This document shows, in pieces, positions 16,796-24,470 of a stretch of 64,000 bases of DNA (the stretch's first letter is position 1; each line of letters starts with the position of its first letter). The notes under the pieces were generated by a model. The model saw nothing but the letters and a program-made list of their open reading frames with translations, had not been told where the DNA came from and did not search any database. Position numbers and translations under genes: made by a program. This stretch comes from DASUPK01 sp963782345 (GTDB lineage Bacteria > Actinomycetota > Thermoleophilia > Solirubrobacterales > 70-9): NCBI GenBank assembly GCA_963782345.1, contig CAWAJF010000003.1, positions 62,001 through 126,000 of the forward strand. The letters run 5' to 3'.

Positions 16796-19393
16796 TCATG
16801 CGGTGAGCTGGTCCCTGACCTCCGCGAGGAACTTCTTCGGGAGGCCCGGCACGGTCTCGAGGTCGTCGACGGAGTCGAAGCCTTCCTGGCGCTCGCGATA
16901 GGCGATCACGCGGGTGGCCTGAGTCACCGACATGCCGAGCTCGCGCAGCTGCTCGAAGGTGGCCTCGTTGATATCGAGCGGGCCGCCGCCCCGGCGCGAC
17001 CTGGCGGCCTTCGCCTTCGAGGCGGCCTCGGTGTCCTCGTCCTTTGCCTTCGTCTCTCCCGCGCCGCTGGCGGTCTTGCCGGCTGAAGCCTTCGTGGCGC
17101 GCTTGGACTGCGCCTCCTCCTTGGCGGCCGCGGCCTTCCTCTTGCGCTCCTCCGCCGCCCTCGCTCGGGCCGCTTTCTTCTCGGCGGCGTCCTTCTCGCG
17201 TCTCGCCCTCTTCTCGGCGGCGTCCTTCTCGCGTCTCGCCCTCTTCTCGGCGGCGTCCTTCTCGCGTCTCGCCCTCTTCTCCGCCTCCGCCGCCCTCTTC
17301 TCCGCGGCCTCCTTTCCCTCGGCGGCCTGGTCGCGCGCCGCCTTCTCGGCTCGCTTCGCCCGGCGCCGGCCGAGGAAGCCGCGCCGGGCCTCGGCGGGCT
17401 CGACCGCGTCCTGCTCGTCGGTCTTCTGCTCCTCGGTGGCCTCGGGCTCCTCGGTGGCCTCGGGCTCCTCGGTGGTCTCGACCTCCTCGACCTCCTCGGG
17501 CTCCTCCGGTTCCTCGGGCTCCGGCTCGGCGGCCTCGGCATCGGCGCGCTTCGGCAGCTCGACGCCGACCGACGCGGCGTGCGCCTGGGCGGTGCTCGCC
17601 CGGTCCATCACGGACTTGATCCGCTCCTCGAGCTGTCGGAACCGGCCCTCGCGCTCCTCCGTCGCCCGCTTAGCGTCCTCGTCGGAGACCTCGCCCAGCT
17701 TGCCCTCCGCGGACTCGGCGCGCGCCTCGGCATCGTGGAGCTGTTGCTCGGCCGACTTCAACGCGCGGCCGGCCTCCTCGAGCTCCATCGCGAGCGCCTG
17801 CTCGCGCTCGGCGAACGAGCGCTCGGCCTCGTCCTCGGCCTCTCGCTTTGCCTGCGCCGCCTCGCGGCGGGCCGCGGCGATCGGCTCCTTGGCGGCCCGC
17901 TCGGCATCTCGCTGCAGGGTGCTGACCTGTTCGCGCACCCATTCGGCGGCCGCCTTGCGGGCGCCCGCCTCGGCGTCCAGGCGGGCGGTCTCGGTGTCTT
18001 GGACCTTCGACTCTGCGAGCTTCGCGCGGTTCTCGGCCTTCTGGATCAGCTGGTCGCGCGAGGAGCGCTCCTCCTCGAGCTGGGTGCGGAGAAGCTGGAT
18101 CTCCTCCGAGAGCCGGCGCTCGGTCTCCGTGCGGACCGTCTCCGTGGTGACTCGGACGCGCTCATCGGCCTCGGCCCGAAGCGCCTCCTCCTGCTCCGCG
18201 AGACGACGCTCGGCGTCCTGCTTCGTACGGGCCTGGGTGTCGGCCTCCACCTTGGCAAGCGCGTCGCCGATCTTCGCGTCCGACTCCGCCTGGAGGCGGC
18301 GCAGCTCGGCATCCAGGCGCTCCTCGGCCTCCGCCTGCAGTCGCGTCTGTTCCTCGGCGAGCTTCGCCTCGGCGCCCTCGACCCGCTTGCCGGCGGCCTC
18401 GATCTGCTCGGCGATCTCGTCGACGCGGCGCCGGGCGGACTCGGCCGCCTCGGTCGCGGCCTCTCTCTCGCGCCGCAGGGATTGCTCGCGGGTCTCGAGC
18501 TCGGACTCGAAGCGCAGCTCGGCGGCGCGGCGGGCGGCGTCGATCTCCTTGCGGGCCCTGGCGTCGGAGTCGGACTTGATGTCCGAGATCCGCTTGGCGA
18601 GCTCCTGCTCCAGCTCGCGCCGGATTCGGCCCTCCAGCTCGGCGCGCGTCTCCTCCAGCCGCTCCCGCTCCTGGTCCGAGAAGGCCTCCTCGGCCGCCCG
18701 GCGGGCCTGCGCGACGGCCTCCTGGAGGCGCGCCTCGGTCTCGGCCTCCATCGTCTTGATCTGTGACCTGAGCTGCTCGGTGTGCTCGCGCAGGCGCCGG
18801 TCGGCCTCCTCGCGGACCTTGCGCTCGGCCTCGGCGCGCGCCTGCTCGTCGTCCCCTCCGGCGCCCTCGGCGCGCTCCAGCCGCTCGAGCGCGTCCTTCA
18901 GCGCCGCGGCGGCCTCGTCGCGCTCGGCGACGAGCTCCTTCTCCCGGGCGAGCACGCGCCGCTCCAGCTCGGCCTCGAGCTCGCGCCGGACGTCGCCGCG
19001 CTGCTCGCCCAACCAGTCGGCGGCCTCCTCGCCGGTCCCGGCGTCCGTCACGTTGGCGCTTCCGGCGGCGCGGGCCTCGGCTTCCTCGAGGCGGCGCTGG
19101 ACCTCGTCGAGGGACCTGGCGGCACGCTCCCGCTCGCGCTCCAGGTCCTCCTCCAACGCGATGATCTCCGCCGTCGCCCTCTCCTCGGCCTGGCGGCGGG
19201 CGGCCTCGACCGCCTGATCTACGCGGTCATCGCGCTCGCCGTTGGCCGGCGGCTCGCTGGACGGGCCCTCGGCCGGTGAGGTGGCAGGCTGATCCTCAGC
19301 GCCCCTGACGGGACGGATCGCGGGCCGGCGCTTCGAGGCGTCCCCGCGGTCCTCCGCACCGTGGCCGGCACCTGCGTGTTGGCGCTCGGACAT
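16796..19393 (-). CDS. Long Ala/Glu/Arg coiled-coil protein with C-terminal helix-hairpin-helix domain
   Basis: The 865-residue protein begins at MSERQHAGAG (ATG 19393); longer in-frame starts would run through the divergent pilin. Residues from about 60 to 600 are an almost uninterrupted charged coiled coil. A Glu/Pro-rich acidic stretch and a basic segment with three exact 11-residue repeats (KRARREKDAAE) follow. The last 60 residues form a ComEA-like helix-hairpin-helix unit (LDINEATFEQLRELGMS ... FDSVDDLETVPGLPKKFLAE). There is no signal or membrane segment. The HhH domain suggests DNA or structural binding at the end of a long rod; the role is unknown. Confidence 0.8.
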   Translation of the reverse strand: MSERQHAGAGHGAEDRGDASKRRPAIRPVRGAEDQPATSPAEGPSSEPPANGERDDRVDQAVEAARRQAEERATAEIIALEEDLERERERAARSLDEVQRRLEEAEARAAGSANVTDAGTGEEAADWLGEQRGDVRRELEAELERRVLAREKELVAERDEAAAALKDALERLERAEGAGGDDEQARAEAERKVREEADRRLREHTEQLRSQIKTMEAETEARLQEAVAQARRAAEEAFSDQERERLEETRAELEGRIRRELEQELAKRISDIKSDSDARARKEIDAARRAAELRFESELETREQSLRREREAATEAAESARRRVDEIAEQIEAAGKRVEGAEAKLAEEQTRLQAEAEERLDAELRRLQAESDAKIGDALAKVEADTQARTKQDAERRLAEQEEALRAEADERVRVTTETVRTETERRLSEEIQLLRTQLEEERSSRDQLIQKAENRAKLAESKVQDTETARLDAEAGARKAAAEWVREQVSTLQRDAERAAKEPIAAARREAAQAKREAEDEAERSFAEREQALAMELEEAGRALKSAEQQLHDAEARAESAEGKLGEVSDEDAKRATEEREGRFRQLEERIKSVMDRASTAQAHAASVGVELPKRADAEAAEPEPEEPEEPEEVEEVETTEEPEATEEPEATEEQKTDEQDAVEPAEARRGFLGRRRAKRAEKAARDQAAEGKEAAEKRAAEAEKRARREKDAAEKRARREKDAAEKRARREKDAAEKKAARARAAEERKRKAAAAKEEAQSKRATKASAGKTASGAGETKAKDEDTEAASKAKAARSRRGGGPLDINEATFEQLRELGMSVTQATRVIAYRERQEGFDSVDDLETVPGLPKKFLAEVRDQLTA
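17178..17276 (-). repeat. Three tandem 33-bp repeats within the coiled-coil gene
   Basis: Three identical 33-bp units (17178-17210, 17211-17243, 17244-17276) encode the repeated RREKDAAEKRA block. The copies match at the DNA level, so the expansion is recent or maintained by slippage, and length variation between strains is likely. Confidence 0.9.
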
Positions 19394-19555
19394 CGAGGCG
19401 GTCACTCTACGCGACGTGCCCAGAGCGGGATACAGCGGGCGGCGTCGGGAGGGCGGATTCGACGCGAAGACGTTCGCCTCCGGCGACACCGCGGTCTGGT
19501 TCCGTTCGTGGCCGTCGGCGAGCATCGCGGAAACAAGACCGAGGAGGTATTGCTG

Positions 19556-19798
19556 ATGCGAGAACTCGTTGCCCGAGGCCAGCTTGCGTTCTGTGCGGCG
19601 AGCCGGCGGCTGCTGGCCTCGCCGGCGCGGAGCGGCCAGGGGACGGTCGAGTACGTCGGCCTGATCCTGCTGGTCGCGCTCCTGATGGTCGGGATGGTGG
19701 CCGCGATGAAGGGGTTTCAGGGCAAGCAGGGCCTGGAGCTGGCCCAGACGATCGTGGACAAGATCCGCGAAGCGGTCGGCCAGGTCAGCTTCAAATAG
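19556..19798 (+). CDS. Flp/Fap-type (class IVb) pilin-like protein
   Basis: An 80-residue prepilin-like protein. A basic leader of about 27 residues (MRELVARG ... ASPARSG) is followed by QGTVEYVGLILLVALLMVGM, a Gly-cleavage site with Glu at +5 and a hydrophobic helix, as in Flp pilins. The mature part is short (about 53 residues). The ATG at 19556 has a GAGGAGG ribosome-binding sequence 8 bases upstream. A longer reading frame from 19361 is rejected because it enters the divergent gene. No other Tad/Flp assembly genes are in the window, so export must be encoded elsewhere. Confidence 0.85.
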   Translation: MRELVARGQLAFCAASRRLLASPARSGQGTVEYVGLILLVALLMVGMVAAMKGFQGKQGLELAQTIVDKIREAVGQVSFK

Positions 19799-19823
19799 GC
19801 GGCGGTCGTTTGGGTGCGGTCGT

Positions 19824-19991
19824 AAGTGACTGCCAGGCCGCTCCATTTTGGAGCGAAGGGCGAAGCCCGAAGCGACTGATGTGGGCGGCCGCTGCAGTCA
19901 CGAGCTGAAGTGACTGCCAGGCCGCTCCATTTTGGAGCGAAGGGCGAAGCCCGAAGCGACTGATGTGGGCGGCCGCTGCAGTCACGAGCTG
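19824..19991. repeat. Dispersed repeat B: perfect 84-bp tandem duplication
   Basis: Units 19824-19907 and 19908-19991 are identical. Each begins AAGTGACTGCCAGGCCGC and ends GCGGCCGCTGCAGTCAC plus a short tail, so the unit has near-terminal inverted repeats. It also contains an internal hairpin (GCTCCA-TTT-TGGAGC). A diverged third copy is at 9087-9184. The block occupies most of the gap between the pilin and rph. The structure resembles a small palindromic mobile element or BIME. Confidence 0.9.
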
Positions 19992-20010
19992 ACATGGCAG
20001 ACTGGCTCGC

Positions 20011-20745
20011 ATGCCGGCCAGCCGCAGCTACGACCGCGCCCCCGCCGACCTGCGCCCGGTGACGATCGAGCGAGAGTTCGTGCGGACCGCCGACGGATCC
20101 GCGCTGATCTCGCAGGGCGAGACGCGAGTGATCTGCACGGCCTCGGTGAGTGACAACGTGCCCCGCTGGATGGAGGGCAAGGGCCGCGGCTGGGTGACCG
20201 GCGAGTACGCGATGCTCCCGGCCTCGACCGGCGACCGCAAGGCCCGGGACATCAGCCGCGGCAAGCAGGACGGTCGCGGGGTGGAGATCCAGCGGCTGAT
20301 CGGTCGCTCGCTCCGCGGGGTGGTCGACTTCATGGCGCTCGGCGAGCGCTCCGTGTACGTCGACTGCGACGTCCTCCAGGCTGACGGCGGCACTCGCTGC
20401 GCGGCGATCACGGGCGGCTTCGTCGCGCTCCAGGATGCGCTTGCCAAGCTGGTCGACGGGGGGAAGATCGAGATGTTGCCGCTGAATCAGTCGGTCGCCG
20501 CGGTGAGCGTCGGGATGGTCGACGGACGGGCCCTCTGCGACCTGGACTACAGCGAGGACTCGACCGCCGAGGTGGATGCGAACGTGGTGATGACCGGGGA
20601 CGGGGGCCTGGTCGAGGTCCAGGCCACCGCGGAGCGCACGCCGCTGTCGCGGGCCTCGCTGGACGAGCTGCTCGCCCTGGCCGAAGCCGGGATCGCCAGG
20701 CTGCGTGAAGCGCAGGAATCCGCTCTCGGAACGCTTCCCGCCTGA
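20011..20745 (+). CDS. rph: Ribonuclease PH
   Basis: This 244-residue phosphorolytic 3'-to-5' exoribonuclease trims tRNA 3' ends. Diagnostic blocks include RSYDRAPADLRPVTIEREFV at the start, then GWVTGEYAMLPAST, ISRGKQDGRGVEIQRLIGR (phosphate binding) and DCDVLQADGGTRCAAITG. Its length is typical and the hexameric ring is expected. It is followed 16 bases later by rdgB, a common bacterial pairing. Confidence 0.97.
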   Translation: MPASRSYDRAPADLRPVTIEREFVRTADGSALISQGETRVICTASVSDNVPRWMEGKGRGWVTGEYAMLPASTGDRKARDISRGKQDGRGVEIQRLIGRSLRGVVDFMALGERSVYVDCDVLQADGGTRCAAITGGFVALQDALAKLVDGGKIEMLPLNQSVAAVSVGMVDGRALCDLDYSEDSTAEVDANVVMTGDGGLVEVQATAERTPLSRASLDELLALAEAGIARLREAQESALGTLPA

Positions 20746-20761
20746 CAGTCTGTAGCCGACG

Positions 20762-21355
20762 ATGTCGGCCCTCGTCCTAGCCACCAGGAATGGCCACAAG
20801 CTGCGCGAGCTGCGCGAGGCGCTGCCCGGCATCGAGATCGATCCGCTGCCGGCCGACGTCGAGCTGCCTCCCGAGACCGGCGAGACGTTCGCCGAGAACG
20901 CGCTCGACAAGGCGCGGGCGGCGCATTCCGCGACGGGCCGGGTAGCGGTCGCCGACGACTCGGGCATCGCGGCCTACGGGCTGGGCGGCCGGCCGGGCGT
21001 GCGGTCGGCGCGCTACGCCGGGGAGGCCGCGAGCGACGAGGAGAACCTCGCGAAGCTGCTCGAGGAGGTCGGCGCGCAGGACGACCGGCGGGTGGCCTAC
21101 GTCTGCGCGATCGCGCTCGTCGACGAGGGCGGCTCCGAGTCGGTCTTCGAGGGCCGCTGCGAAGGGGCGCTCGCTGGCGAGCCGCGGGGAACCGGCGGGT
21201 TCGGCTACGACCCCGCCTTCGTCCCCGACGACACGGGGCCCGACGATGCGCGGACGATGGCGGAGCTGGCGCCGGCCGAGAAGCATGCGATCAGCCACCG
21301 CGGCAGGGCCGCGAGGAAGCTGGCGTCGCACCTCGGGGTCGAGGTGGAGCCTTGA
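20762..21355 (+). CDS. rdgB: XTP/dITP (non-canonical purine NTP) pyrophosphatase
   Basis: The 197-residue HAM1/RdgB enzyme hydrolyses dITP and XTP to monophosphates and so keeps damaged purines out of DNA. LATRNGHKLRELREALPG, TGETFAENALDKARAA, DDSGIAAYGLGGRPGVRSAR and GTGGFGYDPAFVPDD are all present, as is the late SHRGRAARKL. It lies in an operon with rph upstream. Its TGA overlaps the TTG start of the cation transporter by 4 bases. Confidence 0.97.
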   Translation: MSALVLATRNGHKLRELREALPGIEIDPLPADVELPPETGETFAENALDKARAAHSATGRVAVADDSGIAAYGLGGRPGVRSARYAGEAASDEENLAKLLEEVGAQDDRRVAYVCAIALVDEGGSESVFEGRCEGALAGEPRGTGGFGYDPAFVPDDTGPDDARTMAELAPAEKHAISHRGRAARKLASHLGVEVEP

Positions 21356-22293
21356 GCTCCGTGGGCCCGGTGTCCCGCAGCCGGATCACCAAGCCGAGGG
21401 CGGCGGCGGTCTCGATCGCCTCGAACTCGGCCCTGATCGCGCTGAAGCTCGCCGCGGCGGCGATCACCGGATCCGTCGCGATCCTGAGCGAGGCGCTCCA
21501 CTCGATGATCGACTTGATCGCGTCGGTGATCGCCTTCATCTCGGTCCGGCGCGCGGACGAGCCCGCGGACGTCGAGCATCCCTACGGGCACGAGAAGCTG
21601 GAGAGCCTGGCCGCCTCGATCGAGGGGATGCTGATCCTGGCGGGCGCCGGCTTGATCATCTACGAGTCGGTCCATCGGCTCTCGACCGGGGCGTCGGTCG
21701 AGAAGCTAGGCGTGGGCATCGCGGTGATCGGGTTCTCGGCGCTCGCCAACGCCGGTGTCTCCCTCTTCCTGAGGAGACAGGCCCGCAGGCATCGGTCGCC
21801 GGCCCTCGCCGGCGACGCATCTCACCTGGGCACCGACGCTCTCACCTCGGTCGGCGTCTTGGTCGGCCTGGCGCTGGTTCAGATCACCGGCGCCGAGGCG
21901 ATCGACTCGGCGGTGGCGATCGCGGTCGCGATGGTGATCGTGTTCGCGGGCGTCCGGGTGCTGCGCCAGTCGGCCTCCGCCCTGGTGGACGAGGCGCCCC
22001 CGCCGGAGGAGATGGATCGAGTCGAGGAGGCGATCGCCCGGGCGCGGTCGGGGACGCCGGAGATCGTCGGGTACCACAAGCTCCGCGCGCGGACCACCGG
22101 CCGCCGGAGCTACGTGGACCTGCACGTGCAGTTCCGCAGGGGCACCACCCTGGAGCGGGCGCACGAGCTCGCCCACGACCTCCGCGACGCAATCGAGTCG
22201 GACCTCCGCAACGCCGAGGTCCTGATCCACGTCGAGCCGGAGAGCTCGCGCCGGGACCCGGCCGAATCGCCGCGCGCGTTCAGGGCCGGCTAG
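21352..22293 (+). CDS. Cation diffusion facilitator family metal efflux transporter
   Basis: In this 313-residue membrane protein the first helices carry SEALHSMIDLIASVIAF and EHPYGHEKLESLA, the CDF metal-site and loop signature. A second site is HLGTDALTSVGVLVG in the fifth helix. The cytoplasmic C-terminal domain (about 95 residues, HKLRARTTGRRSYVDLHVQF) is the dimerising metal-sensor domain. It exports Zn2+, Fe2+, Mn2+ or similar; specificity is not certain. It starts at a TTG in a 4-base overlap with rdgB; downstream GTG codons are alternative starts. Confidence 0.92.
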   Translation: MSSVGPVSRSRITKPRAAAVSIASNSALIALKLAAAAITGSVAILSEALHSMIDLIASVIAFISVRRADEPADVEHPYGHEKLESLAASIEGMLILAGAGLIIYESVHRLSTGASVEKLGVGIAVIGFSALANAGVSLFLRRQARRHRSPALAGDASHLGTDALTSVGVLVGLALVQITGAEAIDSAVAIAVAMVIVFAGVRVLRQSASALVDEAPPPEEMDRVEEAIARARSGTPEIVGYHKLRARTTGRRSYVDLHVQFRRGTTLERAHELAHDLRDAIESDLRNAEVLIHVEPESSRRDPAESPRAFRAG

Positions 22294-22296
22294 CTG

Positions 22297-22330
22297 TAGC
22301 CCGTGGCCGCGATCTGATGGCGAAGCCGGG
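22297..22330 (+). repeat. Dispersed repeat B, partial copy
   Basis: TGTAGCCCGTGGCCGCG followed by ATCTGATGGCGAAGCCG matches the end of the repeat B copy at 9087-9184 in the opposite orientation, with the middle deleted. It lies between the transporter stop and a small minus-strand membrane ORF. The ATG it carries opens only a 22-codon ORF. Confidence 0.65.
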
Positions 22331-22471
22331 TTACGTCAGATTGACGGCGGCGGCCAATCCCACCGCGCCGACCACGATGCTGTAGCCGGTGTAGCCGCCG
22401 ATCGCCAGGAGGATCACCGAGATCGCGCAGATGACGACGACGGTGAGCCAGGAGCTCTGCTGCAGAGTCAC
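22331..22471 (-). CDS. Small single- or double-span membrane protein
   Basis: This is a 46-residue ORF from a GTG at 22471 to TAA at 22331. After a polar start (VTLQQSSW) it is almost all hydrophobic: LTVVVICAISVILLAIGG, then YTGYSIVVGAVGLAAAV. It fills the space between a repeat and the divergent roadblock gene exactly. Coding is supported by composition and fit only; no family is recognised. Confidence 0.45.
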   Translation of the reverse strand: MTLQQSSWLTVVVICAISVILLAIGGYTGYSIVVGAVGLAAAVNLT

Positions 22472-22489
22472 GCTCGCTATTTTGGCGTA

Positions 22490-22852
22490 GTGATCCCCCT
22501 CGACGTCCCGACCCTCACCGACGCCGGTGGGACGGTCGCGTATCTGCAGGAGATCTCGCCGGAGATGCGCGGCTGCGCGATCCTCTCCCGGGACGGGGAG
22601 GTGCTCGCCGCGAGCGGGAACCCCGAGCGCTGGGGTAAGGCGGGCCGCGACCTGATCGCCGCGGCGGACGCCGCGGGCGGCGAGCCGGTCGCGCACGCGC
22701 ACGTCGCCACGGGGGACGGCGAGGCGTTCTGTGTCCGGGAGGGTGGCCTGACCGCCGTCGCCGTGGCCGAGCGCTTCACCCTCTCGTCCCTGATGATCTT
22801 CGACATGCGGAACGCGCTTCGCCGACTGGCGGCCGAGCGCGGCGGCGGATGA
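22490..22852 (+). CDS. Roadblock/LC7-like domain protein
   Basis: A 120-residue single-domain protein. RGCAILSRDGEVLAASGNPERW, then EPVAHAHVATGDGEAFCVRE and SLMIFDMRNALRRLA follow the strand-helix order of roadblock/MglB-like domains, which bind small GTPases or act as dimeric switches. No GTPase gene is adjacent. Its stop overlaps the next start (ATGA), and two genes later comes tldD, so it is the first gene of that operon. It starts at a GTG at 22490. Confidence 0.65.
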   Translation: MIPLDVPTLTDAGGTVAYLQEISPEMRGCAILSRDGEVLAASGNPERWGKAGRDLIAAADAAGGEPVAHAHVATGDGEAFCVREGGLTAVAVAERFTLSSLMIFDMRNALRRLAAERGGG

Positions 22853-23088
22853 CGCCCAAGCCGCACCGGCTCCTGCTCGAGCGCGTCTCCGGCTACGCCG
22901 ATGAGGCCGCCGCCTACCTGCGCCGCCGCCGCCACCTGCGCAAGCCATTCGCCAGGACCTACTACGCCGGCGGCCGGAGCACCGCCTTCCCGGCGGACGC
23001 GGAGGAGGGCCGAGCCCTGTTCCTCGCCGCCTCGCGCCTGATCGAGGCCGCGGGACCGCCGCGGCGGACGCGGAGCACCACCAAATGA
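22849..23088 (+). CDS. Small basic protein of unknown function
   Basis: The 79-residue Arg-rich protein (VSGYADEAAAYLRRRRHLRK, FARTYYAGGRSTAF) lacks a signal or recognised domain. It overlaps the upstream roadblock gene and the downstream tldD gene by 4 bases each (ATGA both times), so it is almost certainly translated as part of this operon. A role with TldD/PmbA is possible from position only. Confidence 0.72.
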   Translation: MTPKPHRLLLERVSGYADEAAAYLRRRRHLRKPFARTYYAGGRSTAFPADAEEGRALFLAASRLIEAAGPPRRTRSTTK

Positions 23089-24470
23089 CGTTGATCGACC
23101 CGGGGCTCGCGGGACGCGCGCTGGAGCGCGCGCTGTCACGTGGCGGGGACTTCGCCGAGCTCTTCTGCGAGGAGCGACGGGGCTTCGCGCTCTCGATCGA
23201 CGAATCCCGTGTGGAGCTGCCCCAGTCGGGCAGCGAGCGCGGCGCCGGCATCCGGGTGATCGACGGAGAGGTGACGCGCTACGCGCACGTCGACGGTCTC
23301 GCGGAGGAGGACCTGATGAACGCGGCGGGTGGGCTCGCGTCGGCCCTCGATGGCGGCGCCACCGAGCCGCTCGCCCTGCGGGCCGCGGACCCACCGCAAC
23401 TCCAGGAGATCGAGGTCGATCCCGCGTCCGTCCCCGCCGAGCGCAAGGCCGAGATCCTCCGAGAGCTGGACGAGCGCGCCCGGGAGGCCGGCCCGGAGGT
23501 CACCCAGGCGTCCGCGAGCTACAGCGAGGGACGCCGCCGGGTGGCGGTCTTCAACTCCGAGGGGATGGAGGCGACCGACGACCGCACCCGCGTCCGGCTC
23601 GGGGCCCAGGTCGTGGCGCGGCGCAACGGGACCGTGGAGACGGGCTTCGAGACGCTCGGGGCGCATCGTGGTTTCGAGCTGCTGGACGGCAATCCGGCGC
23701 GAATCGCGGACCAGGCGGCACGCAAGGCGCTCGAGCTGCTCGGCGCCGATCCCGCGCCCGCGGGGGAGCTCACGGTGGTCGTCGGAGGCGGCTTCGGAGG
23801 GGTCCTGTTCCACGAGATGACCGGCCACGGGCTCGAGGCCGACGCGGTGCAGAAGGGCGCCAGCGTCTATGCCGGCAAGCTGGGCGAGAAGGTCGCGGAG
23901 CCGCTGCTCACCGCCTACGACGATGGCCGCATGCCGGGCGAATGGGGGACCGGGGCGATCGATGACGAGGGCACCCCGTGCCGCCAGACGCCGGTGATCG
24001 AGGAGGGCAGGCTCACCTCCTACCTCTATGACCGCCTTCGTGCCCGCCGCGACGGCGTCGAGTCCACCGGCAACGGGCGCCGGGCGAGCTTCCGCGACCT
24101 GCCGATTCCGCGCATGACCAACACCTACATCGAGCCGGGCGACGCGGACCCCAGGGAGCTGATCTCCGAGGTCGAGCGGGGCTTCTACGCCGTCTCCTTC
24201 GGCGGCGGCCAGGTCGAGCCGGCCACCGGAGACTTCGTCTTCGGCGTCTCCGAGGGCTATCTGATCGAGGGTGGCGAGGTGACCAGGCCGTGCCGAGGGG
24301 CGACGCTGATCGGCAACTGCCTTCAGGCGCTGGCCCGGATCGACGCCGTCGGGAGCGACTTCGAGATGAAGACGGGATTCTGCGGGAAATCGGGCCAGAC
24401 GGCTCCGGTCGGCACCGGCCAGGGGCACGTCCGGATCAAGGGGATGACCGTGGGGGGAACCGCGGTATGA
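23085..24470 (+). CDS. tldD: TldD-type metalloprotease subunit
   Basis: The 461-residue protein carries the TldD zinc motif HEMTGH (HExxxH) within LFHEMTGHGLEADAVQKG. The C-terminal GKSGQTAPVGTGQGHVRIKG is typical too. TldD with PmbA/TldE forms a heterodimeric protease that cleaves unfolded peptides and matures peptides such as microcins. It overlaps its neighbours on both sides by 4 bases, so production with PmbA should be stoichiometric. Confidence 0.95.
   Translation: MTLIDPGLAGRALERALSRGGDFAELFCEERRGFALSIDESRVELPQSGSERGAGIRVIDGEVTRYAHVDGLAEEDLMNAAGGLASALDGGATEPLALRAADPPQLQEIEVDPASVPAERKAEILRELDERAREAGPEVTQASASYSEGRRRVAVFNSEGMEATDDRTRVRLGAQVVARRNGTVETGFETLGAHRGFELLDGNPARIADQAARKALELLGADPAPAGELTVVVGGGFGGVLFHEMTGHGLEADAVQKGASVYAGKLGEKVAEPLLTAYDDGRMPGEWGTGAIDDEGTPCRQTPVIEEGRLTSYLYDRLRARRDGVESTGNGRRASFRDLPIPRMTNTYIEPGDADPRELISEVERGFYAVSFGGGQVEPATGDFVFGVSEGYLIEGGEVTRPCRGATLIGNCLQALARIDAVGSDFEMKTGFCGKSGQTAPVGTGQGHVRIKGMTVGGTAV

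Noticed and set aside
17178..17276. CRISPR array
   Set aside because: The 33-bp repeats are directly adjacent without spacers and lie inside a coding region; no cas genes are present.
16932..19217. 761-residue Ser/Arg-rich plus-strand ORF
   Set aside because: It mirrors the Glu/Ala/Arg coiled-coil gene on the other strand; Ser-rich reverse translations are expected from such codons.
19361..19555. N-terminal extension of the pilin frame from 19361
   Set aside because: It has no conserved sequence, overlaps the divergent coiled-coil gene start, and a strong ribosome-binding sequence marks the ATG at 19556.
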